Source: Bdellovibrionales bacterium CG12_big_fil_rev_8_21_14_0_65_38_15 (GTDB lineage: Bacteria > Bdellovibrionota > Bacteriovoracia > Bacteriovoracales > Bacteriovoracaceae). From it: a stretch of DNA of 51,138 bases. Within the stretch, counting starts at the first letter, position 1. Each line of letters starts with the position of its first letter. The stretch covers positions 1 through 51,138 of the forward strand of contig PCUW01000022.1 in assembly GCA_002787775.1 (NCBI GenBank). Reading direction: 5' to 3'. Shown here piece after piece: positions 8,919-17,616 of this stretch. The notes under the pieces were generated by a model. That model ran no database searches and was not told the origin of the DNA. It was given only the letters and a program-made list of their open reading frames with translations. The position numbers and the translations under genes were made by a program.

Positions 8919-9062
8919 ATGGAAAATAAAACTAAGAAAAAATCTGAACCTAAGACATCTAAAACACTAATCAAAGAAAAACGCAACCATGCGTTAAAAC
9001 ACCGCCCACTCAATCACTTAAGAAAAAGTTTAGAGACGGAAAAGTGTCTTTCTAGACTCTAG
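8919..9062 (+). CDS. Small highly basic protein, 47 residues
   Basis: The ATG at 8919 opens 47 codons ending in TAG at 9060-9062. The product is rich in Lys, Arg and His, with a run KEKRNHALKHRPLNHLRKSLE. There is no signal peptide or membrane helix, so it would be cytoplasmic and could bind nucleic acid. The ribosome site is weak. Its last bases overlap the copZ stop on the other strand. It could be a spurious frame, but the composition is coherent and it fills the only gap between the terminator at 8832 and copZ. Confidence 0.4.
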   Translation: MENKTKKKSEPKTSKTLIKEKRNHALKHRPLNHLRKSLETEKCLSRL

Positions 9063-9265
9063 TTCTTTAATACTTCCGCTGGATAACCTGCATCAAGTAA
9101 GGCTTTAGTGGCCTGATCTTGCGTTAGAGTATCTGATTGGATTTCAACCAGCTTTGACTCCATTTGAACCGAAGTTTTGGCATTGCTATCAATTTCTTTG
9201 ATGGCATCATCGATATTTCTAAAACAGCTCATACAGTGCATTTTATCGATCTTTAACTTAATCAT
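9059..9265 (-). CDS. copZ: CopZ-like heavy-metal-associated (HMA) chaperone
   Basis: The product is 68 residues and a single HMA domain with MHCMSC (Cys11, Cys14) on the first loop, a copper(I)-binding variant of GMTCxxC. The start is ATG 9265, with AAGGAG five bases upstream; a GTG lies one codon earlier. By family it carries Cu(I) in the cytoplasm to CopA. It is divergent from copA, and its start codon lies only 12 bases from the CueR-type operator. Confidence 0.85.
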   Translation of the reverse strand: MIKLKIDKMHCMSCFRNIDDAIKEIDSNAKTSVQMESKLVEIQSDTLTQDQATKALLDAGYPAEVLKN

Positions 9266-9274
9266 CACAACTCC

Positions 9275-9305
9275 TTGACCTTCCCATAGAGGGAAGGTTT
9301 ATGAT
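9275..9305 (+). promoter_or_regulatory. copA promoter with CueR-type operator
   Basis: The -35 TTGACC (9275-9280) and -10 TATGAT (9300-9305) are separated by 19 bp, the over-long spacing used by MerR-type activators. The spacer holds ACCTTCCC-ataga-GGGAAGGT (9278-9298), a perfect 8-bp-arm dyad that matches the CueR box (ACCTTCC...GGAAGGT). A copA start with GGAG follows at 9334. Confidence 0.93.
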
Positions 9306-9330
9306 AGCTACTCTAACCTAGTAGGAGCAA
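9301..9330 (-). promoter_or_regulatory. Candidate opposing copZ promoter
   Basis: On the minus strand TTGCTC (9330-9325) and TATCAT (9306-9301) are 18 bp apart. The -10 overlaps the copA -10 on the other strand. A transcript from here would start inside or beside the CueR dyad and lead into copZ about 30 bases later. Confidence 0.4.
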
Positions 9331-9333
9331 GCA

Positions 9334-11514
9334 ATGCAAGAGACAGTGAATCTAGATATAAAAGGAATGACATGTGCTTCATGTGTCGGTCGCATTGAAA
9401 AGTATCTTGCCAAAAATGATTCTATTAAAGAATCAAATATAAACTTGGCCACTGAAAAAGCTAAGATTGTTTACGACAAAAAAAATCTTAATATTGATAA
9501 GATTATTTCAATTATTTCTGATGCGGGTTATGAAGCGAAAGTTCATCAAGACAAAGATAAGGACCAAACAGAGCAAAAACTAAAGAGTATTAAAAAAGAT
9601 CGAAATATAGTCATCATTGCTGCTCTATTATCTGCTCCATTATTTATTCCAATGATCTTAGAGCCATTTGGGCTTCACTTGATGCTTCCAGGGTATATCC
9701 AACTTATTATATGTGCGCCGATTCAATTTATTATCGGTTGGCGTTTTTATAAGTCTGCATGGGGTGCAATTAAAACCCTATCGGGTAATATGGAACTTCT
9801 GGTTGCTATCGGAACAACTGCGGCTTTTGCTTTAAGTACTTACCTATTAGTCACACATACCGAAGGTCCACTTCATCTTTATTTTGAAAGCTCGGCCGTA
9901 GTTATATCCCTCATCTTACTTGGTAAATATTTTGAGTCCAAAGCAAAATTTCAAACCACTCAAGCGATACGATCGCTTCAACAGTTAAGACCAGATACAG
10001 CGATTATATTAAAAGATGGCAAAGAAAAAGAAGTCGCCATTGAAAAGATCTCTTTAAAAGACGTTGTCATTGTAAAACCAGGTGGTCGAATTCCAGTTGA
10101 TGGAATCATTAGCGAAGGTCAAAGTGAAATCGATGAATCACTAATCACCGGCGAAAGTCTTCCTATTGATAAAAAAGAAGACGATAAAGTGATTGGTGGA
10201 AGTATTAACGGTTCTGGAAAACTTCATATTAAAGTTACTGCCCTTGGCGCCGAAACAATGCTTTCAAAAATAATTCGCCTAGTTGAAGATGCTCAGACAC
10301 AAAAAGCCCCGATTCAAAGACTTGTCGATAAAATTAGCTCTTACTTCGTCCCCATCGTTATCATCATTTCAATCATAACCTTAGTCGCCAGCGGATTGGT
10401 CTTAGGTGATTGGGAAGTTGCCATCATCAACGCTATTTCAGTCTTAGTCATCGCTTGCCCATGTGCCCTAGGACTAGCAACACCAACCGCTATCATGGTC
10501 GGTACAGGTATTGCTGCAAAGGCTGGGATTTTGATTAAAGATACTCAAGCTTTAGAAATTTCTCATTCAATAACTACTGTCGCTTTTGATAAAACTGGCA
10601 CTCTAACTGAAGGAAACCCTTCTGTTAGTCATCTCCATGCTTTTGGGATTGATGATAAAAAGGCGCTATCACTTTTGGCCAGTATTCAAAGTGGAAGTGA
10701 GCACCCTTTAGCAAAAGCTGTCTTAACTAAAGCTAAAAATGACAATATTAACTTCGGACAATCAACAAATTCAAAATCAATTACCGGTGTCGGCATCGAG
10801 GCTACAGTTGATAATCATCAATATATTATTGGCAGTAAAAAAGCTCTTGATAAAGGTGATATGATTGAAGAAGTTCATAAGTTTTCAAAGGAATTTGAAA
10901 ATAACGGCGAAACCGTCTCTTACCTAATCGATAAGTCTGATCATAAAGTTTTAGCTATCATTTCCTTTACTGATTCCATTAAATCTTCTGCTAAACAGAC
11001 AATTGAAAAGCTAAAAGAACTGGAAATCAAATCAATAATGCTTACGGGTGACAATCAAGCGAGTGCCAAAAAAGTCGCCGATCAGCTTGGATTAAATGAC
11101 TTTCGTTATGAAGTTATGCCCGAAGATAAGTCCGATGTTATTTCAAAACTTAAAGAACAAGGTGAAGTTGTCGCCATGATTGGTGATGGAATCAATGATG
11201 CTCCAGCTTTGGCCCTAGCTGATATTGGTATTGCCATGTCTACCGGTACAGATGTAGCGATGCAGTCAGCTGGTATTACGCTTATGAGAGGAGACCCTCT
11301 ACTCATTCCTGATGCTATCTCCATATCAAAAGCCACTTATTCAAAGATTAAGCAGAACTTGTTTTGGGCCTTTATCTATAATGTCATCGGAATCCCATTA
11401 GCGGCCTTAGGTTATTTGAATCCAATGATTGCCGGAGGTGCCATGGCCTTTAGCTCAATCAGTGTTGTATCGAATTCACTGCTTTTAAAGAGATGGAAAC
11501 AACAAAAGAGATAG
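9334..11514 (+). CDS. copA: Copper-exporting P1B-type ATPase
   Basis: The product is 726 residues in the inner membrane and pumps Cu(I) out of the cytoplasm using ATP. One N-terminal HMA domain carries GMTCASC (Cys14, Cys17). Eight membrane helices follow, with the actuator TGES (about 272), the ion-binding CPC in helix 6 (about 375), the phosphorylated Asp in DKTGT (about 419), the nucleotide-domain SEHP, and the hinge GDGINDAPAL (about 617). All catalytic motifs are intact. Many CopA proteins carry two HMA domains; this one has one. GGAG precedes the ATG. cueR starts 3 bases after the stop, so pump and regulator share a transcript. Confidence 0.97.
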   Translation: MQETVNLDIKGMTCASCVGRIEKYLAKNDSIKESNINLATEKAKIVYDKKNLNIDKIISIISDAGYEAKVHQDKDKDQTEQKLKSIKKDRNIVIIAALLSAPLFIPMILEPFGLHLMLPGYIQLIICAPIQFIIGWRFYKSAWGAIKTLSGNMELLVAIGTTAAFALSTYLLVTHTEGPLHLYFESSAVVISLILLGKYFESKAKFQTTQAIRSLQQLRPDTAIILKDGKEKEVAIEKISLKDVVIVKPGGRIPVDGIISEGQSEIDESLITGESLPIDKKEDDKVIGGSINGSGKLHIKVTALGAETMLSKIIRLVEDAQTQKAPIQRLVDKISSYFVPIVIIISIITLVASGLVLGDWEVAIINAISVLVIACPCALGLATPTAIMVGTGIAAKAGILIKDTQALEISHSITTVAFDKTGTLTEGNPSVSHLHAFGIDDKKALSLLASIQSGSEHPLAKAVLTKAKNDNINFGQSTNSKSITGVGIEATVDNHQYIIGSKKALDKGDMIEEVHKFSKEFENNGETVSYLIDKSDHKVLAIISFTDSIKSSAKQTIEKLKELEIKSIMLTGDNQASAKKVADQLGLNDFRYEVMPEDKSDVISKLKEQGEVVAMIGDGINDAPALALADIGIAMSTGTDVAMQSAGITLMRGDPLLIPDAISISKATYSKIKQNLFWAFIYNVIGIPLAALGYLNPMIAGGAMAFSSISVVSNSLLLKRWKQQKR

Positions 11515-11517
11515 ATA

Positions 11518-11907
11518 ATGAATATAGGTGAACTTTCAAAGCTAAGTGGTGTCAGTAGTAAGATGATTCGTCGTTATGAAGACGACGGAATTGTCGCAAA
11601 AGCAAAGCGCACAGACTCTGGATATAGAGTTTATCAAGATCAAGATGTTCAAATATTTAAATTTATCAAAAGATCAAGAGAGCTTGGTTTTAGTTTAAGT
11701 GATACCAAACAACTTGTTAGTTTGTGGCGAAACAAGTCTAGATCAAGTGCCAAAGTTAAAGAAATTGCAAAACAGCATGTTCAGGATCTGACAGAAAAGC
11801 TTAATGAAACAAGGCAGATGATTCTTCAGCTCAATCACTTGGTAAAAAACTGTCATGGAGACTCAAGACCAGATTGTCCTATTATTGACGATCTAGAGTC
11901 TCATTAA
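11518..11907 (+). CDS. cueR: CueR copper-responsive MerR-family regulator
   Basis: The product is 129 residues. It has a winged-helix N-terminus (MNIGELSKLSGVSSKMIRRYE), a long dimerisation helix, and a C-terminal metal loop CHGDSRPDCPI with Cys112 and Cys120, the same spacing and positions as in E. coli CueR. By family it binds the dyad in the copA promoter and activates when Cu(I) (or Ag/Au) is bound. Being encoded immediately downstream of copA, it should be induced along with its target. The end overlaps the lipase-like gene tail-to-tail by 26 bases. Confidence 0.95.
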   Translation: MNIGELSKLSGVSSKMIRRYEDDGIVAKAKRTDSGYRVYQDQDVQIFKFIKRSRELGFSLSDTKQLVSLWRNKSRSSAKVKEIAKQHVQDLTEKLNETRQMILQLNHLVKNCHGDSRPDCPIIDDLESH

Positions 11908-12964
11908 AAAACCTGTTCATAAAATAAAGTGTTTCATCCATCATCTCTCCCATTAATGGATCAAGATGACCGGCGTCACTTAAATTTAGAAAGTCGGAAT
12001 TCTGAGCTTCGGCTTCAAAAGCGATAGAATCTTCGGGAGCGATTTTATCCGCACCTGCAGAAATAAAAGCAAATGGGATATGCCTTTCTTCTTCAACGAA
12101 TATTTTGGCATAGTCAGTCTGTGTATCCGAACTCATAAGTCCTTCACCACCGACACTTCGAACTTGTTCAATCACAGCAGGAGGAACAGCACCAAACCCA
12201 TATCGTGAAATTCGTCCAAGATCATAATCCGTAATACGGTGATACTTCATATTAAAGAGTAATTTCATCGCTGAAGAGACAAGTGGAAGTCTTGAAGCCA
12301 AAGTATTTACTTCAATCGCTTTTGCATACCACAGATCAAAAGCAAGCTTATCTGCCAAGATCACTTTAGAAAGATCTTTTGTTCCAAGAATTCCATTAGT
12401 TGGAAGATTTGCAAAAATGGGTAAAAACTTTTCAAGAGACTCTGGGTTAACTCCATTCGGCGAAGCGATTGAAACAAATCCATGCAAGCGAGCCTTAGAA
12501 TTTCTTTTAGCAACTTTACTGACGTAATACTTACCAGTCCTTGGGCTTTTAACCACTCCAAGAACATAAATCTTACTTAATATTCCACCAAGTGAGTGAC
12601 CAACTAAGAATGCTTTTTTACCGGTTTTTTTAAAAACATAATTAACAATTTCTTTTACTGTTAGAGAGCCGGCTTCATCAATATTACGCTCTCTATTCGC
12701 TGCCCATGTAAAGGCCCAGACATCATAGCCCGACTTATAAAGTGCAGGGCCTAAATCCATCCAATTATGAGCATTACCACCAATCCCATGAAGAAGAATA
12801 ACTGGAACAGCATTCTCTCGATTCATATGAATAAGTGGATATAAAGTTGTATCAGTGGAGCTCATTTGAACTAATTGATGATCCGCTTGAACCCAAGCTT
12901 GATCAACAACTTGAGCATGAAGGGTCAAAGAAAGAAAAGAAAGAATATAGATAAATTTTTTCAT
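11882..12964 (-). CDS. Secreted lipase-like alpha/beta hydrolase
   Basis: The product is 360 residues with a signal peptide (cleavage near LHAQ). The fold is indicated by the oxyanion strand VPVILLHGIGGNAHNW and the nucleophile elbow GHSLGG. Candidate acid and base residues occur late: SAGADKIAPED and the His of SDAGHLDPL. The layout is that of triacylglycerol lipases/esterases. The ATG has AGGA 7 bases upstream. It lies 50 bp downstream of the RND pump gene in the same direction, so it could be the last gene of that transcript. A 7-bp inverted repeat covers its start codon. Confidence 0.75.
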   Translation of the reverse strand: MKKFIYILSFLSLTLHAQVVDQAWVQADHQLVQMSSTDTTLYPLIHMNRENAVPVILLHGIGGNAHNWMDLGPALYKSGYDVWAFTWAANRERNIDEAGSLTVKEIVNYVFKKTGKKAFLVGHSLGGILSKIYVLGVVKSPRTGKYYVSKVAKRNSKARLHGFVSIASPNGVNPESLEKFLPIFANLPTNGILGTKDLSKVILADKLAFDLWYAKAIEVNTLASRLPLVSSAMKLLFNMKYHRITDYDLGRISRYGFGAVPPAVIEQVRSVGGEGLMSSDTQTDYAKIFVEEERHIPFAFISAGADKIAPEDSIAFEAEAQNSDFLNLSDAGHLDPLMGEMMDETLYFMNRFFNETLDRQ

Positions 12965-12989
12965 GCCCGAATCCTATAATCTGGGCATG
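12962..12989 (-). promoter_or_regulatory. Hairpin covering the lipase start codon
   Basis: On the minus strand CATGCCC ... GGGCATG are perfect 7-base arms around a 14-base loop. The 3' arm contains the ATG start codon and the loop contains the AGGA ribosome site. It may modulate translation initiation; this is a structural prediction only. Confidence 0.3.
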
Positions 12990-13014
12990 AAATGACAAGG
13001 GAGATAACAGGGTT

Positions 13015-16000
13015 TTAGTACTTTTTCCTTGAGACAAGACTATAAAAACAAGGAATTACAACTAGTGTCAAAAGTGTAGATAAGAGAACACCACCAATAA
13101 CAGCAAGTGCAAGCGGAACTCGAGTCTCTGATCCAGCACCAGTTCCTATGGCCGCAGGAATTGTACCTACAACTGTTGAAACTGAAGTCATGACAATTGG
13201 TCTTAGTCGAATTGGACAAGCTTTAAGCAAGGCTTCCTTAATCTCTAAACCTTGAGATCTCAGCTGATTGGTAAAATCAACCAAGATAATAGAGTTCTTT
13301 TTTACGATCCCCATGAGAAGAACAATACCAATCATAGAGTAGATATTAAGCGACTGACCACCTAACCAAAGGGCGATGATTGCGCCTGTAATAGAAAAAG
13401 GAAGCGCTAAAAGAACAGTTAGCGGGTGAATGAAGCTATTAAACTGACTTGCTAGAACCATATAGGCAATCAAAATGCCAATCATGAAAACAAAGATTAA
13501 ACCACCAGAAGACTCATCAAAGGCCTTGGATGAACCAGAGGACTCAAGAACATATCCTTCAGGAAGAATTTTAGTAATTTCATTTCTAAGTGTTGTTATC
13601 ACTTGAGCTTGAGATACACCTTTTTCAAGGTTGCCGTAGATCTGAATCGCTCTAGCTCGATCAGTTCTATTTATTGAGAGCATCCCCTTACCTTCAACAA
13701 TTGTGGTCACCTCATCTAAAGGAATCAACTCTCCTCTGTTGTTGCGAATCATAATTTGAGAAAGATCCTTAATTTCTTTAAAAGCTTCGTCTCTAACCTT
13801 AACTCGAATATCATAACGGCGACCGCCTTTAGCAAACTTTCCGGCTACAACTCCTGCAATCATTGATTGAATCGTGCGACCGATATCATTAATTGAAACA
13901 CCTCGCTCAATGGCTTTTTCACGATCAGGAATAATTTGAATCTCAGGAATAACACCTTTAAAATCTGTATCTACATCAGTCATTAATTTTGATTCAAGCA
14001 TAATCTCACTGGCTTTATCAGAAAGTGAAATTAAGGTATCCCAATTAGGTCCCTTTAAAGAAAATTCTACCGGATAACTTCTACCCGCCGAAAAACCTCT
14101 CAGTGAAGGATCTGAAACAATAGCAAAAATGCCCTTAACTTTAGAAAGATCTTTTTTAAGTGCTACAGCAAACTCTTGCTGCGTGAGTGCTCTTCCAAGC
14201 TCTGGATCTACTGGTCTGTTTTGATAATCTTTTAAAGTCACATATGAGTTCGCCGAGTTTGACTGACCTCCGCCAAATCCGCCTACGGCAACCAAATAAC
14301 GATCAATTTCTTTTCTGCTTAATAAAACCTCTTCAATTTCCTTTGTCTTTTTGTCTGTAAACTCCAAAGAACTACCTGATTTCGTTTTTAAAATAATAAA
14401 GAGTCTAGATTGGTCTTGAGGTGGAATAAATTCACGGTTCAATTGCATCGAAGCAGGAATAACAGTTAGGAAAACTAAAAGAGCGACAATTAGAGTTTTC
14501 ACTCTATTTTCCAAACACCAAGTGAGCACTCTTAGATAAAAACCTTCTAGCTTTGCCATCAGTTTATCTATTGTTCTTTTTCCTTCGTTCTTATCTTCTT
14601 TAAGAAAAAGCGAAGATCTCATTGGAGTTAGTGTTACTGCATCCACAAAAGAAAAAGCAATGGCAGCGGTTATAGTTAAAGCAAACTGGAAGAAATACTT
14701 ACCGACGATACCTGGAATAAAACCAATCGGAAGAAAGATAGCAATAATAGCAATAGAGGCCGTTAAAGCGGCAAAAGCAATTTCCTGTGTCCCTTCTAAT
14801 GCGGCTTTTACTTTATCTTTAAGCGTTTGATATTTTCTCGTAATATTTTCAAGAATCATAATATTGTCATCAACGATTAACCCTACGGCCAGAGTTAAAC
14901 CAAGCATCGTAAATGTGTTCAGCGTGAAACCAAAAAGTTTAAGCGCTAAAAAAGTTCCAATGATGGCCGTTGGAATAGATAAAACAACGTTAAGTGTCGC
15001 AGACCATGAACCAAGAAAGATCCAAACAACCAAAGCCGTTAAGACGGCCGAGTAAATCAATGTCATCTGAAGTTCATCAGAGGACTGTTTAATAAATACA
15101 GTTAAATCAAAGTTCACGCCCATTCCCATATCTTTTGGAATAAACTTTTTAACTTCATCCATTCTTGACTTAATGCCATCACCAACTTCAACAGAATTAG
15201 AACCTCGTTGTTTTCTAATTCCGATACTTAAAGATGATTTGCCATTAACTCGGTTAATTCTAGAGATATCAGCTAAGCCATCTTCGATTACAGCAACTCG
15301 ACTCAAAGGAATTGGGCTAAAGTTAATGCCTCCACCACGCTGATTAATAGAAAGTTTTGAGAACTCTTCAACTGTTAAGGCTTCACCTAAAGTTCTTACG
15401 TTAAATTCAGTGGTAGGAGTTTCAAAAATGCCAGAAGGTATTTCAGAATGTTCTCTTGAAATTGCGTTGACGACATCCAAAGAAGTTAAATCATAGCGGC
15501 GTAATTCTTTTTCTTTGAGCCAGACTCGCAGATTGGGATCGATATAACCACCAAGTATGACCTCAGAGACACCTTCGACGGTTTGAAATCTGTCTTTAAT
15601 ATTATCTCTGACGTAAGTCATAAGGTCTTTTCTAGACATCGAATCTGAAGTTATAGAAAGCCATAGAATGGGTTGGTCTTCAGGGTTTGATTTTCTAATA
15701 ACGGGTGCTTCAACACCTGTCGGCAGTCGCCTCTGAGCTTGCCCCATAATTGATTGAATCTCTTGAACAGCTATATCAATATCTTTATCAAGATTAAACT
15801 CAAGTGAGACTCTCGCACTTCCTCGTCTTGCTTCACTGGTCATGCTTTTGATGCCCTCGACTCCAAGAAGCGCACTTTCAACAGCATCAAGAATGTCTAG
15901 TTCAACAACTTCAGGTGCAGCTCCTTCCCAGTCTAGCGAAATACTAACGACAGGAAAGTCTATATCTGGACGTTCACTGATGCCTAAACTTTTAAATGCA

Positions 16001-16080
16001 ATGGCACCAAAAATAATAAAGGATGCCATGATCATCCATGCAAAAACAGGCCTTTTGACTGCGACTTCAGTTATTTTCAA
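13015..16080 (-). CDS. RND efflux transporter, HAE-1 type
   Basis: The product is 1021 residues. I use the TTG at 16080 because GGAG lies 6 bases before it; the longest frame opens four codons earlier. It shows the RND layout: helix 1 (FAWMIMASFIIFG), a large periplasmic loop, helices 2-6, a second loop, and a C-terminal helix bundle. Helix 4 carries GLIVDDNIMILEN, the Asp-Asp pair (404-405) of proton-driven HAE-1 drug/hydrophobe pumps rather than the pattern of heavy-metal (HME) pumps. The N-terminal pattern AVKRPVF...ERPDIDFPVV is common in the MdtB/MexF-like branch. It overlaps the TolC-like gene by 14 bases. No adaptor (membrane-fusion) gene is present in the window. Confidence 0.93.
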   Translation of the reverse strand: MKITEVAVKRPVFAWMIMASFIIFGAIAFKSLGISERPDIDFPVVSISLDWEGAAPEVVELDILDAVESALLGVEGIKSMTSEARRGSARVSLEFNLDKDIDIAVQEIQSIMGQAQRRLPTGVEAPVIRKSNPEDQPILWLSITSDSMSRKDLMTYVRDNIKDRFQTVEGVSEVILGGYIDPNLRVWLKEKELRRYDLTSLDVVNAISREHSEIPSGIFETPTTEFNVRTLGEALTVEEFSKLSINQRGGGINFSPIPLSRVAVIEDGLADISRINRVNGKSSLSIGIRKQRGSNSVEVGDGIKSRMDEVKKFIPKDMGMGVNFDLTVFIKQSSDELQMTLIYSAVLTALVVWIFLGSWSATLNVVLSIPTAIIGTFLALKLFGFTLNTFTMLGLTLAVGLIVDDNIMILENITRKYQTLKDKVKAALEGTQEIAFAALTASIAIIAIFLPIGFIPGIVGKYFFQFALTITAAIAFSFVDAVTLTPMRSSLFLKEDKNEGKRTIDKLMAKLEGFYLRVLTWCLENRVKTLIVALLVFLTVIPASMQLNREFIPPQDQSRLFIILKTKSGSSLEFTDKKTKEIEEVLLSRKEIDRYLVAVGGFGGGQSNSANSYVTLKDYQNRPVDPELGRALTQQEFAVALKKDLSKVKGIFAIVSDPSLRGFSAGRSYPVEFSLKGPNWDTLISLSDKASEIMLESKLMTDVDTDFKGVIPEIQIIPDREKAIERGVSINDIGRTIQSMIAGVVAGKFAKGGRRYDIRVKVRDEAFKEIKDLSQIMIRNNRGELIPLDEVTTIVEGKGMLSINRTDRARAIQIYGNLEKGVSQAQVITTLRNEITKILPEGYVLESSGSSKAFDESSGGLIFVFMIGILIAYMVLASQFNSFIHPLTVLLALPFSITGAIIALWLGGQSLNIYSMIGIVLLMGIVKKNSIILVDFTNQLRSQGLEIKEALLKACPIRLRPIVMTSVSTVVGTIPAAIGTGAGSETRVPLALAVIGGVLLSTLLTLVVIPCFYSLVSRKKY

Positions 16081-17302
16081 AAGAATCTCCAAGTAATGTA
16101 ACGAGCCTGTAGTAGTCTTGATTTCGGTTTGCTACAAGATTGTTAAGCCTTGAGCGACTTTCTGTATACTGACTTAATGCTTGTAAAACTTCCAAGTTAT
16201 TTACAAGACTTAATCCATAGTCTTTAAGTTGAATATTATAGTTTTGCTTATTTAACGAAACAGCTTTTTCAAAACTATCAATTTGCTGATTTGCAGAGGT
16301 AATCGAATTATATAAAATTCTTATATCTCTATCTAAACCTTGCTTAAGATATCTAGCATCACTCTCGGCCACAAGTCTTGCTTGTGAAGCTTGTTTAACA
16401 TTTGAATACGTTTTGCCACTTTCAAAAAGAGGCAACGTTAAGGACACAGTTACCGCCCAATCAGATCCATTATTATTAAAGCTTTCACGATCAACAAAGT
16501 ATTCACCTTTTAAGTCTACTGTTGGCCAATGATCACCCTTGGCAATTTTAATATCCTCGTGGGCATTTTCTAAGTTTAATCTTTGAATTTTCAGACTTGG
16601 AGACTCTTCAACCTTAGTAAGATAGTTCTCAAGTGATTCGAGTTTTAACTTAGCGTCCATTCGCTTTAGCTCTATATTTGCATCAAACCCAGTTAAGAAA
16701 GAAAAATATTGTCGTGAAGAAACCAGGTTTGCCCGAGCAGCTTCAAGTGCTGTTAAATTACTAGCGACTAGCGCTTGGGCCGATACTAACTCGCCTTGGC
16801 GTGATCGTCCTGTTTTAACTCTTTTTTGAAGAAACTCCACTCGTTTTTGAGAAAGAGTGTGAATTTCTTTTGCCAGTTCGACTTCATCAATTTGATAAAG
16901 AACCTGAACATAAGATTTAGCAACTTCGTTAAGAAGCTCGCTTCTTGTAAGAACTAAATCGATCTTTGATTGGCTTAATAGATTTTCTTGTTTTTGAAGT
17001 GTACTGAATTCTTGAAATCCTGAAAAAAGCCGCTGTGTGACACCAACACTAACGGATCGCTGTGATTCACGAAAAAAATTGGACTGAACTCCGGAAGCGT
17101 CTTGACGAGTATAATTTGCATTTAATGCAACTTGAGGAAGCGCAGCTCCTCTAAGTTGTTTGTATTGATATTCTTTTTGCTTAATTTGCGCCAAAGATTT
17201 TTTAATGGGCTCTTGTTTGAGGGCTGCCTGAAAAGAATCAAATAATGACACCTTAGCAAAGCAAGAGCTTGAAATGATTAAAAACAAGAAAAACAACTTC
17301 AT
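16067..17302 (-). CDS. TolC-family outer-membrane efflux protein
   Basis: The product is 411 residues with a signal peptide (cleavage near SSCFA). The mature protein has the internal duplication and long coiled-coil helices of TolC-like channels (QKEYQYKQLRGAALPQVALNA near the start, then KQRVKTGRSRQGELVSAQALV; second half GDHWPTVDLKGEYF ... VSLTLPLFESGKTYSNVKQA). By family it forms a trimeric exit duct with the RND pump encoded by the overlapping next gene. It starts 14 bases after the anti-sigma gene, with AGAG upstream. There is no lipobox Cys. Confidence 0.9.
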   Translation of the reverse strand: MKLFFLFLIISSSCFAKVSLFDSFQAALKQEPIKKSLAQIKQKEYQYKQLRGAALPQVALNANYTRQDASGVQSNFFRESQRSVSVGVTQRLFSGFQEFSTLQKQENLLSQSKIDLVLTRSELLNEVAKSYVQVLYQIDEVELAKEIHTLSQKRVEFLQKRVKTGRSRQGELVSAQALVASNLTALEAARANLVSSRQYFSFLTGFDANIELKRMDAKLKLESLENYLTKVEESPSLKIQRLNLENAHEDIKIAKGDHWPTVDLKGEYFVDRESFNNNGSDWAVTVSLTLPLFESGKTYSNVKQASQARLVAESDARYLKQGLDRDIRILYNSITSANQQIDSFEKAVSLNKQNYNIQLKDYGLSLVNNLEVLQALSQYTESRSRLNNLVANRNQDYYRLVTLLGDSFENN

Positions 17303-17316
17303 ACATATCTCTTAGG

Positions 17317-17616
17317 TTATAGCTGGGTAGATCCAATCCATGCGTACGTGTCATCAGCGGAATCAAAATAGCTATCACTGGTAATGTATTCGTAAATTTC
17401 TTCATCAGTTATAGTTACGTTTGTATTAGTGTTTTCATTCTGCTGGCGAACTAAAATAATTGCGATTGCCATAGAACACGCAAGAAGTGCAATCTTCCAC
17501 CCTTTAGGTGGAGACGATTGATCTATTTTGTATTTAATTGCTGCCCATTCATTTCTAGGCGCATCTTTTAGACTTTCATCACGTTTTAAAAGATCAACAA
17601 TTTCTTTATCATCCAT
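17317..17616 (-). CDS. Putative single-pass anti-sigma factor
   Basis: The product is 99 residues. The ATG at 17616 has GGAG six bases upstream inside the end of the sigma gene; the two genes overlap by 8 bases (ATGGATGA). Layout: about 45 cytoplasmic residues, one membrane helix (GWKIALLACSMAIAIILV), then about 38 residues in the periplasm that are rich in Asp, Glu, Tyr and Thr. There is no zinc-binding (HxxxCxxC) motif. Position, overlap and topology suggest an anti-sigma factor that holds the ECF sigma at the membrane, as CnrY does. The sequence alone does not prove it. Confidence 0.6.
   Translation of the reverse strand: MDDKEIVDLLKRDESLKDAPRNEWAAIKYKIDQSSPPKGWKIALLACSMAIAIILVRQQNENTNTNVTITDEEIYEYITSDSYFDSADDTYAWIGSTQL

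Noticed and set aside
14864..16096. Open frames on the plus strand inside the RND gene
   Set aside because: They are antisense shadows of the RND coding frame, with unnatural composition and no ribosome site.
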